Assembly (NCBI GenBank): GCA_002420305.1
Contig: DIHT01000169.1
Location: 34,120-97,098 of the forward strand
Length of the DNA stretch: 62,979 bases
Direction: 5' to 3'
From: Akkermansiaceae bacterium UBA5689
Lineage (GTDB): Bacteria > Verrucomicrobiota > Verrucomicrobiia > Verrucomicrobiales > Akkermansiaceae
Under the pieces are notes generated by a model. The model did no database searches. It was given only the letters and a program-made list of their open reading frames with translations, and had not been told where the DNA came from. Position 1 is the first letter of the stretch. Each line of letters begins with the position of its first letter. Made by a program: the position numbers and the translations under genes. This document shows, in pieces, positions 16,976 through 26,800 of the stretch.

Positions 16976-19900
16976 TCGGCCTCTCGGGTCCTTCCGGACC
17001 GATGGCAGGCGCGTAAATGATACGAATCTGCCCCGACCCCGCAAACGGAGGAGTGCCTGCTACAAGGAAAGAGCCATCAGGAGAAAACGTCAGATGGGCA
17101 AGACCAGCTCCACCTTCTTCGAGCGACATCAACTCTCGCCTTGATTCCACATTCCACAACCTGAGGCTTCCATCTGCACTGGAGGACGCGAGAGTTCTCC
17201 CATCAGGAGCGAATGCCACCGACCAGATTGCCTGCTTGTGCCCCTGCAAGGCTCCCAGATGATTTCCGGTGGCCGTATCCCAGAGGCTGACCGCATTTTC
17301 GAAGTCATCAATACCAAAGGTAAGCGCCAGCACAGTCCCACTTGGCGATATAGCAACACTTGATCCGAACGACTGGTCTCCGTGCTCGATCCGCAGGCGC
17401 TCTGTTCTTGTGCCCGTATCCCAGATAACACTACTTCCTCCCCTTTCAACGGTAGCGAGTGTCTTCCCGTCAGCAGAAAAAATTGCCTGCCGACCAACAA
17501 TGCGGGCGATTGGCACAGAAAGATCATTCATATCCCACCATGCCAGGTCATCTCGCCAACCCACGGTCACCATCGTGAGTCCATCGGGAGCCATGACGAT
17601 CTGATCAACCCGTGAACTTCCACTCTCGAATTCCGTAATAACCTGGCCTTTATCCAAGTCCCTGATTCTCACCTTCCCCAGGGGCATCGCCTCCGCAAGA
17701 GAGACCAGATCATTGGTCATTGCCGCGACAAAACGAGAGTAGCGCTCGTTAGAAGAATCAACCTTGACCTCATGGACAACTTCCCGGGTATCGAGATTAA
17801 TAATGGCAACTTTACCCTTTCGATTAAGGGCACCAACATACCGACTATCGTGAGAAAAGCTTAGAGGCTTCCATTGCCCCTCAAGGACTTCTGCCTCAGC
17901 AGGCCCCGTCACCGGCCAGACCTTTACCTCGCCATCCTTACTCCCACTCGCAATCAGATTCCCCTCTGGAGATAGCGCGGTGGCCCACACTTCACCCCGA
18001 TGGCCATGAAGAGAGCGGAGAAGCCGCCTGTTCTGGAGATCCCAGAGCCGCACGGAATGATCCCAGCTACTTGAAGCAATAACCTGGGCGCCCCAATCTG
18101 CCGCAAGAGAAGTTATCATTCCCGAGTGCCCCTCATCCGCTGGACTACTGGGAAGGAACCCCAGCTCTTGACCCGTTTCAACATCCCAAATTCCCAAATA
18201 GAAAATTCCGAGCTCCGATTTCTCCACATGAGGAGCCACAACGAATTGACCGCCAGGCGAAAAAAGGATTCTACTCCCCCCCGGGAATAATCCCCGCAGA
18301 GGGGCAGCCGAGTCCTCAAGAACGGTCCGCCTCTCTTTGCTCACCTCCCACAATATGATTCCTTCCGCTGATCCGGTAGCGAGAACCTGCTCGTCGTCAG
18401 AGAACGCAAGTGGTCCACTCACATTCGGAAACTGCCTGACCGACTGCCAGCTCTCGGTATCCCATAAAGTAACACCACCCCCTCCGCTCGTCGCGAGAAG
18501 CTCATGACTTGGGGAAAGGCTAACCGCACCCCCTCCAACCTGTCCGATCAGCTCACGGCGCACTTCGCCGCTCTCGAGATCGTGCACCACGACTCCGCTG
18601 CGGTTGGCAACGACAAATTCCTCATCTCCCTCCAGAAAGGCGACGGCCGAGGCAGGTCCCGCTACAGAGATCTGAGGTTCTTCTGCTTCAACGTCCCAGA
18701 CTTGAACTGATTCTCTGGTTCCCACGGCAAGCAGGCTTCCATCTCGAGAGAACGCAAGAGAATGAACCGGGGCGGCCTGACGAGACAGCGTCCGGTGTGG
18801 GGCGCCGAGGCAACGGGATGCAAGATAACGCCACTCAAATCCGCGTAATTCTCCCAAAGGATCAGATTTCCGCTGCCGCTCGAGAAGGCTCAGAGCCTTC
18901 GCAATATGCCCATCCTCCACTGCATGATACCCCACACTGATATCAGCGACATACTCATGAAGCCTTGCCATGGATTCGCTCCGGATAGCCTCTTCCCTGT
19001 CGCGGAGAGCCCTTTCGTAAGCAAATGATGTCTCCCTCTGAGCTTCTCGCGCCTCTTGTTCAGCGAAGGTCGCTCTCAGGGCCTGCCGCATACTGACAAT
19101 GACTCCTCCAACGAGAACAGCGAGCAATGCTACCGATGCCACTACCGACGGCCGGTGCCTTTTGATAAACTTGCCAATCCGGTCGGCAGCGCGGGGTGGA
19201 CTTGCCAGAACCGGCAATTGCCGTAGGTAGCGATCAAGATCGGCCGCAAACTCACTCGCGCCCCCATAGCGCTTCGCTCTGTCTCTCTCCAGAGCCTTCA
19301 TCACGATCCAATCAAGGTCTCCCCGAATCTCCGCTTCCAATCTCGCCATAGTCGACGAGCGTTCACTCTCGATCCGTTCACGATCATCGACACGAAGGTG
19401 ACGCAACTGGAGAGAGGGCCGGTGTGACTCAGACTCCTTCAGCGCTTGGCGAATTCCGTCGATGCCGAGCTTTCTCACTCGATCCGCATCGAGCGGCGTG
19501 TAACCCGTCAGCAACTCATATAACAAAACACCGAGCGAATAGACGTCACTCCGTGTATCAACATCGACCTCATCGCGGAAAGCCTGCTCAGGACTCATGT
19601 AGATGGGAGTCCCTACCACTGTATCATGCATGGTGACTGACATATCCGCTCCTAGCGAATCAATTGCTTTTGCCACCCCGAAATCGATGACCTTCGGAAC
19701 TGGCCCACCATCGCCCTGTACGATAAGAATGTTTGAGGGCTTCAGATCCCTATGGATAACCCCTTTCTGATGGGCATGCTCAATGGCTCGACATACCTTC
19801 AGCATGATCACAATACGATCTCTTAAAGAAAGCCTCTCCCCGTTGCAGTATTTTGTGATATTCGTCCCCTCGACAAAATCCATGACAAAGTAGGGTCGCC

Positions 19901-20372
19901 CATCAGGGCTCGCGCCCGCATCCAGAACCCTCGCGATATGGGGATGATCCATCACCGCCAGAGCCTGCCTCTCGACTTCGAAGCGGCGAATAACACTTCG
20001 CGTATCCATCCCCAGCTTAAGAATTTTGAGCGCAACTGTTCTTTTTACAGGCTGCTGCTGCTCCGCCTTATACACCCTGCCACCTCCACCCTCTCCAACC
20101 AACTCCTGAAGAAAGTACGGTCCGATGTAATCGCCCGGCCCCTCACCAGCACCAAGATTTTCCGAACTTTTCAGCCCCCTAGTTGGATCTTCGACCGCCG
20201 GACGCTCCAGGAAGCTTTTTGTCTGGGTTGATTCAAAAAGTAACGACTCAACGGCTTCCTGCAGCCCCTTATCGCCATCACACTCACGTTTCAGAAGATC
20301 CTCCCGCGCACTGGCATTCTCACAAGACATCACTGCGGTGAATATTTCCCTCACCCTGTTGACAGGGAACAT
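16965..20372 (-). CDS. Transmembrane Ser/Thr protein kinase with C-terminal WD40 sensor
   Basis: A PknB-like (Hanks type) kinase of about 1135 residues. Numbered from the longer GTG start at 20396: N-terminal helical region, kinase domain about 90-395 with glycine loop GEGGGGRVYK, catalytic lysine in VALKILK, HRDLKPSN (215-222), DFG (238-240) and APE-like MSPEQ; one membrane helix (about 418-435); a helical linker rich in alanine and arginine; then WD40 repeats to the end (about 540-1130), presumably outside the membrane. I prefer ATG 20372 because AAGG lies 7 bases upstream. It is divergent from an ECF sigma factor, so a kinase-sigma signalling pair is likely. The stop overlaps the neighbouring peptidase gene by 11 bases. 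Confidence 0.93.
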   Translation of the reverse strand: MFPVNRVREIFTAVMSCENASAREDLLKRECDGDKGLQEAVESLLFESTQTKSFLERPAVEDPTRGLKSSENLGAGEGPGDYIGPYFLQELVGEGGGGRVYKAEQQQPVKRTVALKILKLGMDTRSVIRRFEVERQALAVMDHPHIARVLDAGASPDGRPYFVMDFVEGTNITKYCNGERLSLRDRIVIMLKVCRAIEHAHQKGVIHRDLKPSNILIVQGDGGPVPKVIDFGVAKAIDSLGADMSVTMHDTVVGTPIYMSPEQAFRDEVDVDTRSDVYSLGVLLYELLTGYTPLDADRVRKLGIDGIRQALKESESHRPSLQLRHLRVDDRERIESERSSTMARLEAEIRGDLDWIVMKALERDRAKRYGGASEFAADLDRYLRQLPVLASPPRAADRIGKFIKRHRPSVVASVALLAVLVGGVIVSMRQALRATFAEQEAREAQRETSFAYERALRDREEAIRSESMARLHEYVADISVGYHAVEDGHIAKALSLLERQRKSDPLGELRGFEWRYLASRCLGAPHRTLSRQAAPVHSLAFSRDGSLLAVGTRESVQVWDVEAEEPQISVAGPASAVAFLEGDEEFVVANRSGVVVHDLESGEVRRELIGQVGGGAVSLSPSHELLATSGGGGVTLWDTESWQSVRQFPNVSGPLAFSDDEQVLATGSAEGIILWEVSKERRTVLEDSAAPLRGLFPGGSRILFSPGGQFVVAPHVEKSELGIFYLGIWDVETGQELGFLPSSPADEGHSGMITSLAADWGAQVIASSSWDHSVRLWDLQNRRLLRSLHGHRGEVWATALSPEGNLIASGSKDGEVKVWPVTGPAEAEVLEGQWKPLSFSHDSRYVGALNRKGKVAIINLDTREVVHEVKVDSSNERYSRFVAAMTNDLVSLAEAMPLGKVRIRDLDKGQVITEFESGSSRVDQIVMAPDGLTMVTVGWRDDLAWWDMNDLSVPIARIVGRQAIFSADGKTLATVERGGSSVIWDTGTRTERLRIEHGDQSFGSSVAISPSGTVLALTFGIDDFENAVSLWDTATGNHLGALQGHKQAIWSVAFAPDGRTLASSSADGSLRLWNVESRRELMSLEEGGAGLAHLTFSPDGSFLVAGTPPFAGSGQIRIIYAPAIGPEGPERPIIP

Positions 20373-20460
20373 CTCCTCACCTTTGGGCTGAATCACTTTA
20401 ACTAACGATAAATTGAGGCCACAGAAGGTGGAACCAATGCCTGAATTCCAGCCTCCCGGG

Positions 20461-20491
20461 ATAAGAAGTCTACCACTTTCTCACTTCTTAT
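20461..20491. promoter_or_regulatory. 9-bp inverted repeat with overlapping TATAAT, between kinase and ECF sigma genes
   Basis: ATAAGAAGT (20461-20469) and its exact reverse complement ACTTCTTAT (20483-20491) are separated by 13 bases, in the 209-base region between two divergent genes. A TATAAT at 20489-20494 overlaps the right arm and could be the -10 of a plus-strand promoter for the sigma gene, although I see no good -35. A factor bound here could control both genes. The pattern is seen; the role is inferred. Confidence 0.45.
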
Positions 20492-20581
20492 AATGCGTCA
20501 ATTGGGTCAATCTCCCGTGGAAACCTCTTCGCCAGCTGTCTAATTGACATAACCCATACGATTTCGGAGCCTCAAAGAACC

Positions 20582-21142
20582 TTGGACGAAGTTACTCGTA
20601 TCCTTTGCCGCCTCGAGGAAGGAACGTGTACAGCAGGAGATCTCCTTCCTGCCGTCTATGAGGAGCTCCGCCGCCTGGCCAGAAGCAAAATGGCAGGTGA
20701 GCGCTCGGACCATACCCTTCAGGCAACTGCGCTCGTCCATGAGGCCTGGATACGACTGGAGAGATCCTCCTCCGGCTCTTGGCAGAACAGGAACCATTTC
20801 TTTGGAGCCGCCGCTGAGGCAATGCGACGAATTCTGGTGGATCACGCACGGAAACACCTCAGTCAGAAGCGTGGATCGGGCGCACAGAAAGTTGAGTTGG
20901 ATTCCGCCTTGTCTTCCATTGTAGTCAAAGCCCCAAGAGAAGAGCTCATTGCAGTCCATGAGGCTCTCGACAAACTGGAGAAAGAGGATCAACAGGTATC
21001 ACAGCTCGTGAAGCTTCGCTATTTTGTCGGGATGACTATGGCTGAGGCTGCTGACGCCATGGACCTAAAAAAGAGAGCTGCAGAAGCCCTCTGGACCTAC
21101 GGAAAAGCTTGGCTTCATAGGGAAATCAAAAAAAATACCTAG
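20582..21142 (+). CDS. ECF-type RNA polymerase sigma factor, planctomycete subfamily
   Basis: This 186-residue sigma-70 family protein matches the pattern of the TIGR02999-type ECF factors common in Planctomycetes and Verrucomicrobia. It begins MDEVTRILCRLEEG, has a region 2 with LLPAVYEELRRLARSKMAGE and HTLQATALVHEAWIRL, then AAAEAMRRILVDHARKH, and a region 4 helix-turn-helix (LVKLRYFVGMTMAEAADAM). The start is TTG at 20582. The stop is followed by a gene for an exported repeat protein. The divergent kinase gene suggests that phosphorylation, rather than an anti-sigma factor, may control this sigma; no anti-sigma gene is seen. Confidence 0.93.
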   Translation: MDEVTRILCRLEEGTCTAGDLLPAVYEELRRLARSKMAGERSDHTLQATALVHEAWIRLERSSSGSWQNRNHFFGAAAEAMRRILVDHARKHLSQKRGSGAQKVELDSALSSIVVKAPREELIAVHEALDKLEKEDQQVSQLVKLRYFVGMTMAEAADAMDLKKRAAEALWTYGKAWLHREIKKNT

Positions 21143-21215
21143 TCCCTTCTAATCTGCAAAATTTATGCGGATTTACCATTCTAAGCACGCTAATATAATA
21201 AAGAGTATATTTCCC

Positions 21216-22577
21216 ATGAAAAAGTATCTCCTTCTAAATACCGCCTGGCTCGCTTTGGCATTGGGCGCCTTCCTCCTTGGCCGCTCCACATCCGGGGATG
21301 CAGCAGGATCGGACGAAGTCCTCATCCGGAAGAGTACGGGCAAGTCATCAATTTCTCGAAGTGGATCTTTGGAAAATACGACAGGAAGCGCTGGAGATTC
21401 AAATCGTATCAGCCGCGGCGGGGGCCAAGATGGGGCACGGGTGACGATCGGTCAGTTTCTCAACGAGCGCGACCCCTTGCTTGCAAATCGCATGTTTGCG
21501 GAGCTCATCCTTTCGATGGATGCCTCCTCTGCAGGGGGGATCTTTGAAGAACTCAAAAGCAAGAGAGGCCAGGGATCGGATGAACAGATGACACTCTTCC
21601 TCCGGGCCTGGGGACAGATCGATGGGTCGGCTGCAATGGAGGCAATAGATGAATTTGAGAGAGATCCCCGCCGTCAGGCCCAAGCCGGCATCGCGGCAAT
21701 ATCAGGATGGGCAAGCAAGGACCCCGAGGGCGCCAAGGCTTACTTAGCCTCTGTCGATAATGAAATGGCCAGGGGAGTCCTCACCCAGGGAATCGTCAGC
21801 GGGATGGCAAGCACTGACCCAGATGGCGCCACGGATTATGTATTAGAGCTCGACCAGATACAGAGGGCTCAGGTGGCCGATGCGGATACTGGGGAGGAGC
21901 GCAGACAATGGCTTGACCGAGGACGAGCTTACGCATTTGACCGGCAGCTTGACACCATTGCCACTGCTCAGATCGCTCTCGGCATGCCCAATGCAACAGC
22001 TTGGGCAGAGAACCTTCCCGAGGGAACCATTAAGGCCTCCGCGTTCGACCGAATTGCGGATCGATTTGCAAGTGAGGATCCCGCTGCAGCAGCCGAGTGG
22101 GTGCGAGGCCATGCCGATCAGGAGTATGCAGAGCGCGCAGTCCGTGAGGTGGCCGAGGAACTCGGACGGGAAAATCCCGAGCAGGCTGTCCGTTGGGTCG
22201 CCGACCTGCCCGACGCCACCCGGTCCCGCGCTATTAGCCAGTCAATGGAGCGCTGGACCCGAGAGGATCCAGTAGCTGCCGGAAGCTTCCTTCAAGATAT
22301 GGCTCCTTCGGAGTCGCGTGATGCTGCCGTGAAGAGCTATGCCAATGAGCTTGACGGGTCCGACCCTCAAATGGCCGCGGAGTGGGCAGGGTCGATCGCG
22401 AATGACCAGATGCGCTCAGAAACCCTTAATGGAGTTGCCCGCTCTTGGATCCGGAGAGACCCGGAGGGAGCACGTGCGTGGCTACCTGGGAGTGGGCTCT
22501 CGGGAGATCAGCAGGAAAGGATCCTCCGGGACGCAGACCGCCGACAGCAGTTTCGTGACCGCTTTCGTGACAACTAA
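21216..22577 (+). CDS. Exported or membrane-anchored helical-repeat protein
   Basis: A 453-residue protein from the ATG at 21216, which begins a signal anchor (MKKYLLLNTAWLALALGAFL). After a serine/glycine-rich linker the body consists of degenerate repeats of about 30-33 residues, each with an acidic D/N-P-x-x-A core: GWASKDPEGAKAYL, GMASTDPDGATDYV, RFASEDPAAAAEWV, ELGRENPEQAVRWV, RWTREDPVAAGSFL, ELDGSDPQMAAEWA and SWIRRDPEGARAWL. They look like paired helices, so the protein is probably an alpha-solenoid scaffold. Proteins of this sort are common in Verrucomicrobia next to ECF sigma genes. It follows the sigma gene by 73 bases on the same strand. Function unknown. Confidence 0.8.
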   Translation: MKKYLLLNTAWLALALGAFLLGRSTSGDAAGSDEVLIRKSTGKSSISRSGSLENTTGSAGDSNRISRGGGQDGARVTIGQFLNERDPLLANRMFAELILSMDASSAGGIFEELKSKRGQGSDEQMTLFLRAWGQIDGSAAMEAIDEFERDPRRQAQAGIAAISGWASKDPEGAKAYLASVDNEMARGVLTQGIVSGMASTDPDGATDYVLELDQIQRAQVADADTGEERRQWLDRGRAYAFDRQLDTIATAQIALGMPNATAWAENLPEGTIKASAFDRIADRFASEDPAAAAEWVRGHADQEYAERAVREVAEELGRENPEQAVRWVADLPDATRSRAISQSMERWTREDPVAAGSFLQDMAPSESRDAAVKSYANELDGSDPQMAAEWAGSIANDQMRSETLNGVARSWIRRDPEGARAWLPGSGLSGDQQERILRDADRRQQFRDRFRDN

Positions 22578-22603
22578 GGCCGTAAGAAGGACAGAGCCGT
22601 TTT

Positions 22604-23638
22604 CTACTCAACCTTAATACCCATGTTCACGTCACAATCCGCGACGGATTTCTTGAATTCCTCAACCGCACCCGGAGTTACCTTCGTTTGCCAAAGATAC
22701 AGCTTTTTCAGGTTTTTTAATCCCGCAAGCTTCTTAAGACCCGCATCCGTGATCTCAGTTCCGTAGAGGTTAAGATATTCGAGATCATTGAGCGATTGCA
22801 GTGCATCCAGTCCAGAGTCCGTAATTCCTGTTCCGTTCAACCACAACTTGCGAAGCCGGGACATCTTACCCAAAGTTGCCGCGCCTGCATCCGTGATGGA
22901 TGTCGCGCTCAGGTTAACATCAACTAGCCCTCCACTTACCGGACTGAGCTTTGCTAGGTGCTCATCATTGAAGTCCTTCCGCATACTGACAGCGGTGAAT
23001 GTAAGATCGCTGTCCTGCTGCGAAATAAAGCCGATTGAGTTCGGAAAGTGACCGGAGACCTCAGCGATTGGATTCTTCATGGCATCCCGAGCAGCCGCAA
23101 GGCGTGCCGCGCTAGCCCCAGCTTGAGCATACATCTTCGCTAGCGCATCTTTGACTTCTTCATCGGTGGGAAGGCCTTCTACCGCAGCGAGAATATCATC
23201 AGGCGCACCGGCATCCTTCATTGATTTCCCCACCGGCAGCTCTGCCTTGATCCACCACTCCAGAACTTTCAACTCATTGTCTTCAATCTGAGGCTTGCCC
23301 TCAGGCGGCATGTGTTCCTCATCGTCGTGAGGAAGATTGATCCGCATGAGAAGGATGCTCTCTTCCAAATCCCCTGCTACTACGGCAGGCGCTTCGTCGC
23401 CACCCTTCTTCATCAACTCAAGCGAGGTGAGATCCAGCTTTCCCTTGATCTTCTTCTTACCGCTCGGATTGTCCGAAACATCGGCGTGGCATTGATAGCA
23501 TTTGGCCCGGAGGATTGGGACTACCACACCCTTGTAGACATCCCGGTCGGCAGCAGACTCCGCTGTCGCTTTGTCCGAGATGGCAAAACACACAGCCAGG
23601 GCGGCTAAAACAAAATGGAAAAGACTTCTATGACTCAT
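22604..23638 (-). CDS. Exported c-type cytochrome-like protein with leucine-rich repeats
   Basis: A 344-residue protein beginning at ATG 23638 with a signal peptide (MSHRSLFHFVLAALAVCFAI). It carries a PSCyt1-type domain with CYQCH (residues 47-51), suggesting one covalently bound haem, then a region typical of that domain (HMPPEGKPQIEDNE), a linker, and leucine-rich repeats near the C-terminus (about 235-330, for example LRKLWLNGTGITD and LEYLNLYGTEITD). Longer in-frame starts up to 23767 precede the signal peptide and are rejected. Its 3-prime end faces the repeat protein gene. The LRR plus haem combination is typical of Verrucomicrobia; the role may be electron transfer or adhesion and is not known. 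Confidence 0.88.
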   Translation of the reverse strand: MSHRSLFHFVLAALAVCFAISDKATAESAADRDVYKGVVVPILRAKCYQCHADVSDNPSGKKKIKGKLDLTSLELMKKGGDEAPAVVAGDLEESILLMRINLPHDDEEHMPPEGKPQIEDNELKVLEWWIKAELPVGKSMKDAGAPDDILAAVEGLPTDEEVKDALAKMYAQAGASAARLAAARDAMKNPIAEVSGHFPNSIGFISQQDSDLTFTAVSMRKDFNDEHLAKLSPVSGGLVDVNLSATSITDAGAATLGKMSRLRKLWLNGTGITDSGLDALQSLNDLEYLNLYGTEITDAGLKKLAGLKNLKKLYLWQTKVTPGAVEEFKKSVADCDVNMGIKVE

Positions 23639-23877
23639 GACGATTTCGATGGGAGCTTGTGCCCGAGAGCAGACGGCAAGGGAGCCTGCCTCCGGCAACA
23701 GTGTTAACGGAGCACTTCTTCCGCCATCAAACAACGGAAAACTTAAAAGCCTACATCGCCTCTTCAAAGGAGGCTCCAGCCGGAGGCGAAATCTCCCAAG
23801 GCTGATCGCCCCAACGGGACGCCTAAAGCACTGTGATTGCTGCTCCTAAGGTATTCTGCGCTTCGATGCGCAATTGT

Positions 23878-26800
23878 TCAGGCTCCCGCTTCCGCTTCCC
23901 CGTCAAGCTCTCCTCCATGACTCAGGATGAACTGCAGGTCTTCAAGAGCCAAGTTGCTGGCAAAACCCTCATCCCCGAGCACATTCGTCACCAATGCTGT
24001 CTTTTGGTGCTGCAGCACCCGGATCTTCTCCTCAACTGAATCCTTGGTAAGAAGCCGATAAGCGATGACCTTGTTTTTCTGTCCAATACGATGAGTCCGG
24101 TCAATTGCCTGATTCTCCACCGCCGGGTTCCACCATGGGTCGTAGAGGATTACATAGGAGGCTGAGGTCAGGTTAAGACCTGAACCCCCAGCTTTCAGCG
24201 AGAGAAGAAAGACAGAAGGATCCTTACTGGTCTGAAAATTTTCGATCTCTCCCTTCCGGTCCTTGGTCTGACCGGTCAAATAATTGAAGGGGCGACTGTC
24301 CACCTCCAATTGAGTTCGAATAATCTCCAGCATGGACACGAACTGAGAGAAGACCAGAACCTTGTGCCCTTCCTCGCGAAGCTGATCGAGAAGATAAAAA
24401 AGGGCCGTCAACTTGGAGCTTTCCTCCTTGAGATATTTAGGATCAATGAGGCCAGGGTGACAGCATATCTGCCGGAGACGCATCAACCCCTGCAGAATCG
24501 CAAAGCTGTTCTTTTTGACTGCCTCGTCAGAATCGAGACCCAGCAGAGCCTTCTGGATTCGTTTTAACTCCGCCTTGTAAAGCTCCATCTGAATTCCGTC
24601 CATGTTGGCATAGACCTCCTCCTCGGTTCGAGGCGGCAGATCCTTGGCAACCTGACCCTTGGTTCGCCGCAGCAGAAACGGACGCAATCTTGCGGCAAGC
24701 CTGTTCTGAGAATTAGGATCCTTTCTCTTGTCAAAACGCTTCTTGAAATACGCTCGAGAACCGAGAACCCCCGGCATTGCGAAGGCCATCAACGACCACA
24801 TATCCATCAGCCGGTTCTCGATCGGAGTTCCGGTAAGAACCAGCCGATTCTCTGCGTTCAGCTCCCTAGCAGATTTAGCCGCTTTGGAATCTGGATTTTT
24901 AATCTGCTGACCCTCATCGAGGATCACCACCAGCCACCTGACCTTATTGAGCTCATCACCTCCAACCCTTAATTGAGCGTAGTTGAGGACGAGGACATCG
25001 AGCTCAGTCTCCAATGCCTTCAGGTCCAGCTGGTCCCGACTCCTTAGGACCTGCACCTTCAAATCTGGAGCGAAACGCTCAGCCTCCATCGCCCAGACAT
25101 CAAGAACAGACTTCGGACACACAACCAGCGCTGGCATGTGCTTCCCCTGATCTTTGGCAAGCTGCCGCAACCACAGTATATACGCAAGACTCTGAACAGT
25201 CTTCCCGAGGCCCATGTCATCAGCCAAAATTCCTCCGAAACGATTCGTTGCGAGGTAGGCCAGGAAGTTGAAACCATCTACCTGATACGGACGCAAATCG
25301 GCGTTCAACTCAGGCGGAAGCTCGGGCTCAACCTCGATGTTAATCTCCTTGGCGCTATCTTTAATGCGCTTCCACGCTTTGGGATCGAACACCTCGGCCG
25401 CCTTGGGGTCGGCCAGCTGCATTGCGTGCATCCGATGGGTATCTCCGGACAGGTCGAAGGGATCCAGACCGAGACGAGTTACGGCATCGCGCTGGTCCGG
25501 ATCGAGTTTGATCTCGAGGCGCATCCACGATCCATCATCCATCCGGACGTATCCACCGCGGGCAGCAACCAGCTGACGGATCTGGGCCTTGCTCAAGTTT
25601 ACCCCTTGAACATCAATCACGATCCTGAGATCGAACCAATCAATCTCCTGATTGACGACCTCAAACCTGACCGCAGCAGAAACTGGATCAGCAAGAATCG
25701 TCCGCAACTTGCCATCCATCTCGATCTCAACGGAATCAGGCATTCTCTCATTCCACTCAGCAAATTTTTCAGGGAATTGCTTTGTGATTCGAGTCTTAAA
25801 GGCATCGAGCTTCTCGTCATAGGAGAGACCCAGTTCCCCTAGAATTCCGGGTATCGGATAGAGCTTTTCTCTCGCAAAACGTAGAAGTTGTTTCCCTCTG
25901 ACGGGCTTCTGCTCAACGAGCTCCCATCCTCCTTTGATCAGCTTTTCACTTCGTCGCTCTTTTTTCTCCAAGGCGGCCACATCGATGACCAAGTGCTCCG
26001 TCTCGGCTGCCGTCAGACCCTGCACAATCTTCATCTCGAACCTGGGGTAGAGATCGAGATCAACGACCCGTCGACGCATAGACTCAGGAAGCCTCGCCCC
26101 AATTTTCCTAAGAAACTCAACCCCCTCAAGACTATCGATGACGGTCTTAGGAATCAAATACCTCGGCATCACTTCCGTCTCTTCAAGCCAACGTGGAGGC
26201 CCTGGGAAGACCGTCTCATCGGACTGGTAGAGCTCCTCCCGCCCCGGAAGAAGACGCACCGAGTGCGACACATCCTCCCCTCCTTTGGTCACCAGCTGGA
26301 GCGCGAAACAATTAGGATTGGCCGGATCATCATCGCACACCCACTTCAGAGGCTCCTTAACGACCTTGAACTCTCGAGTATCCAAGTTGACCAGCCGACC
26401 TCTGACCGCTTCCTGACAAAACATTCTATTGAGGAACCGACAGGATTCCTCCTCGTCAAGGTCCAGCCCGGTCACTCCATCCTGGCTGTAGAAGCTGAGG
26501 AAATGCTCCCACAGAATCTGGCTCGCAGCATCAATCCTCAATGCGGAGTCCCGATAAAGATCCATAAGACGCTCAATCTCTTGCTTCTCCCGCAAGGCAT
26601 ACCACTCTCCACCTTCCTCCCGGGCCTCTACACGAGCTTCATTGATTGTTGAAACCAACCGAAACTCCGCTTCGACAGGAGTCATCTGGGGAGGCCGGTC
26701 ATTCACCCTCTCGATACGGTCATACCAAGCCGCGATTTCCCGTTCCTGCTCCCAGTCACTCATCTTGCGCTGCACCTCTCCGAGATCGGTGATCGCGTTC

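Noticed and set aside
25138..26652. Two long plus-strand frames (234 and 254 codons) inside the helicase gene
   Set aside because: Antisense shadows of a conserved protein; no start signal or motif.
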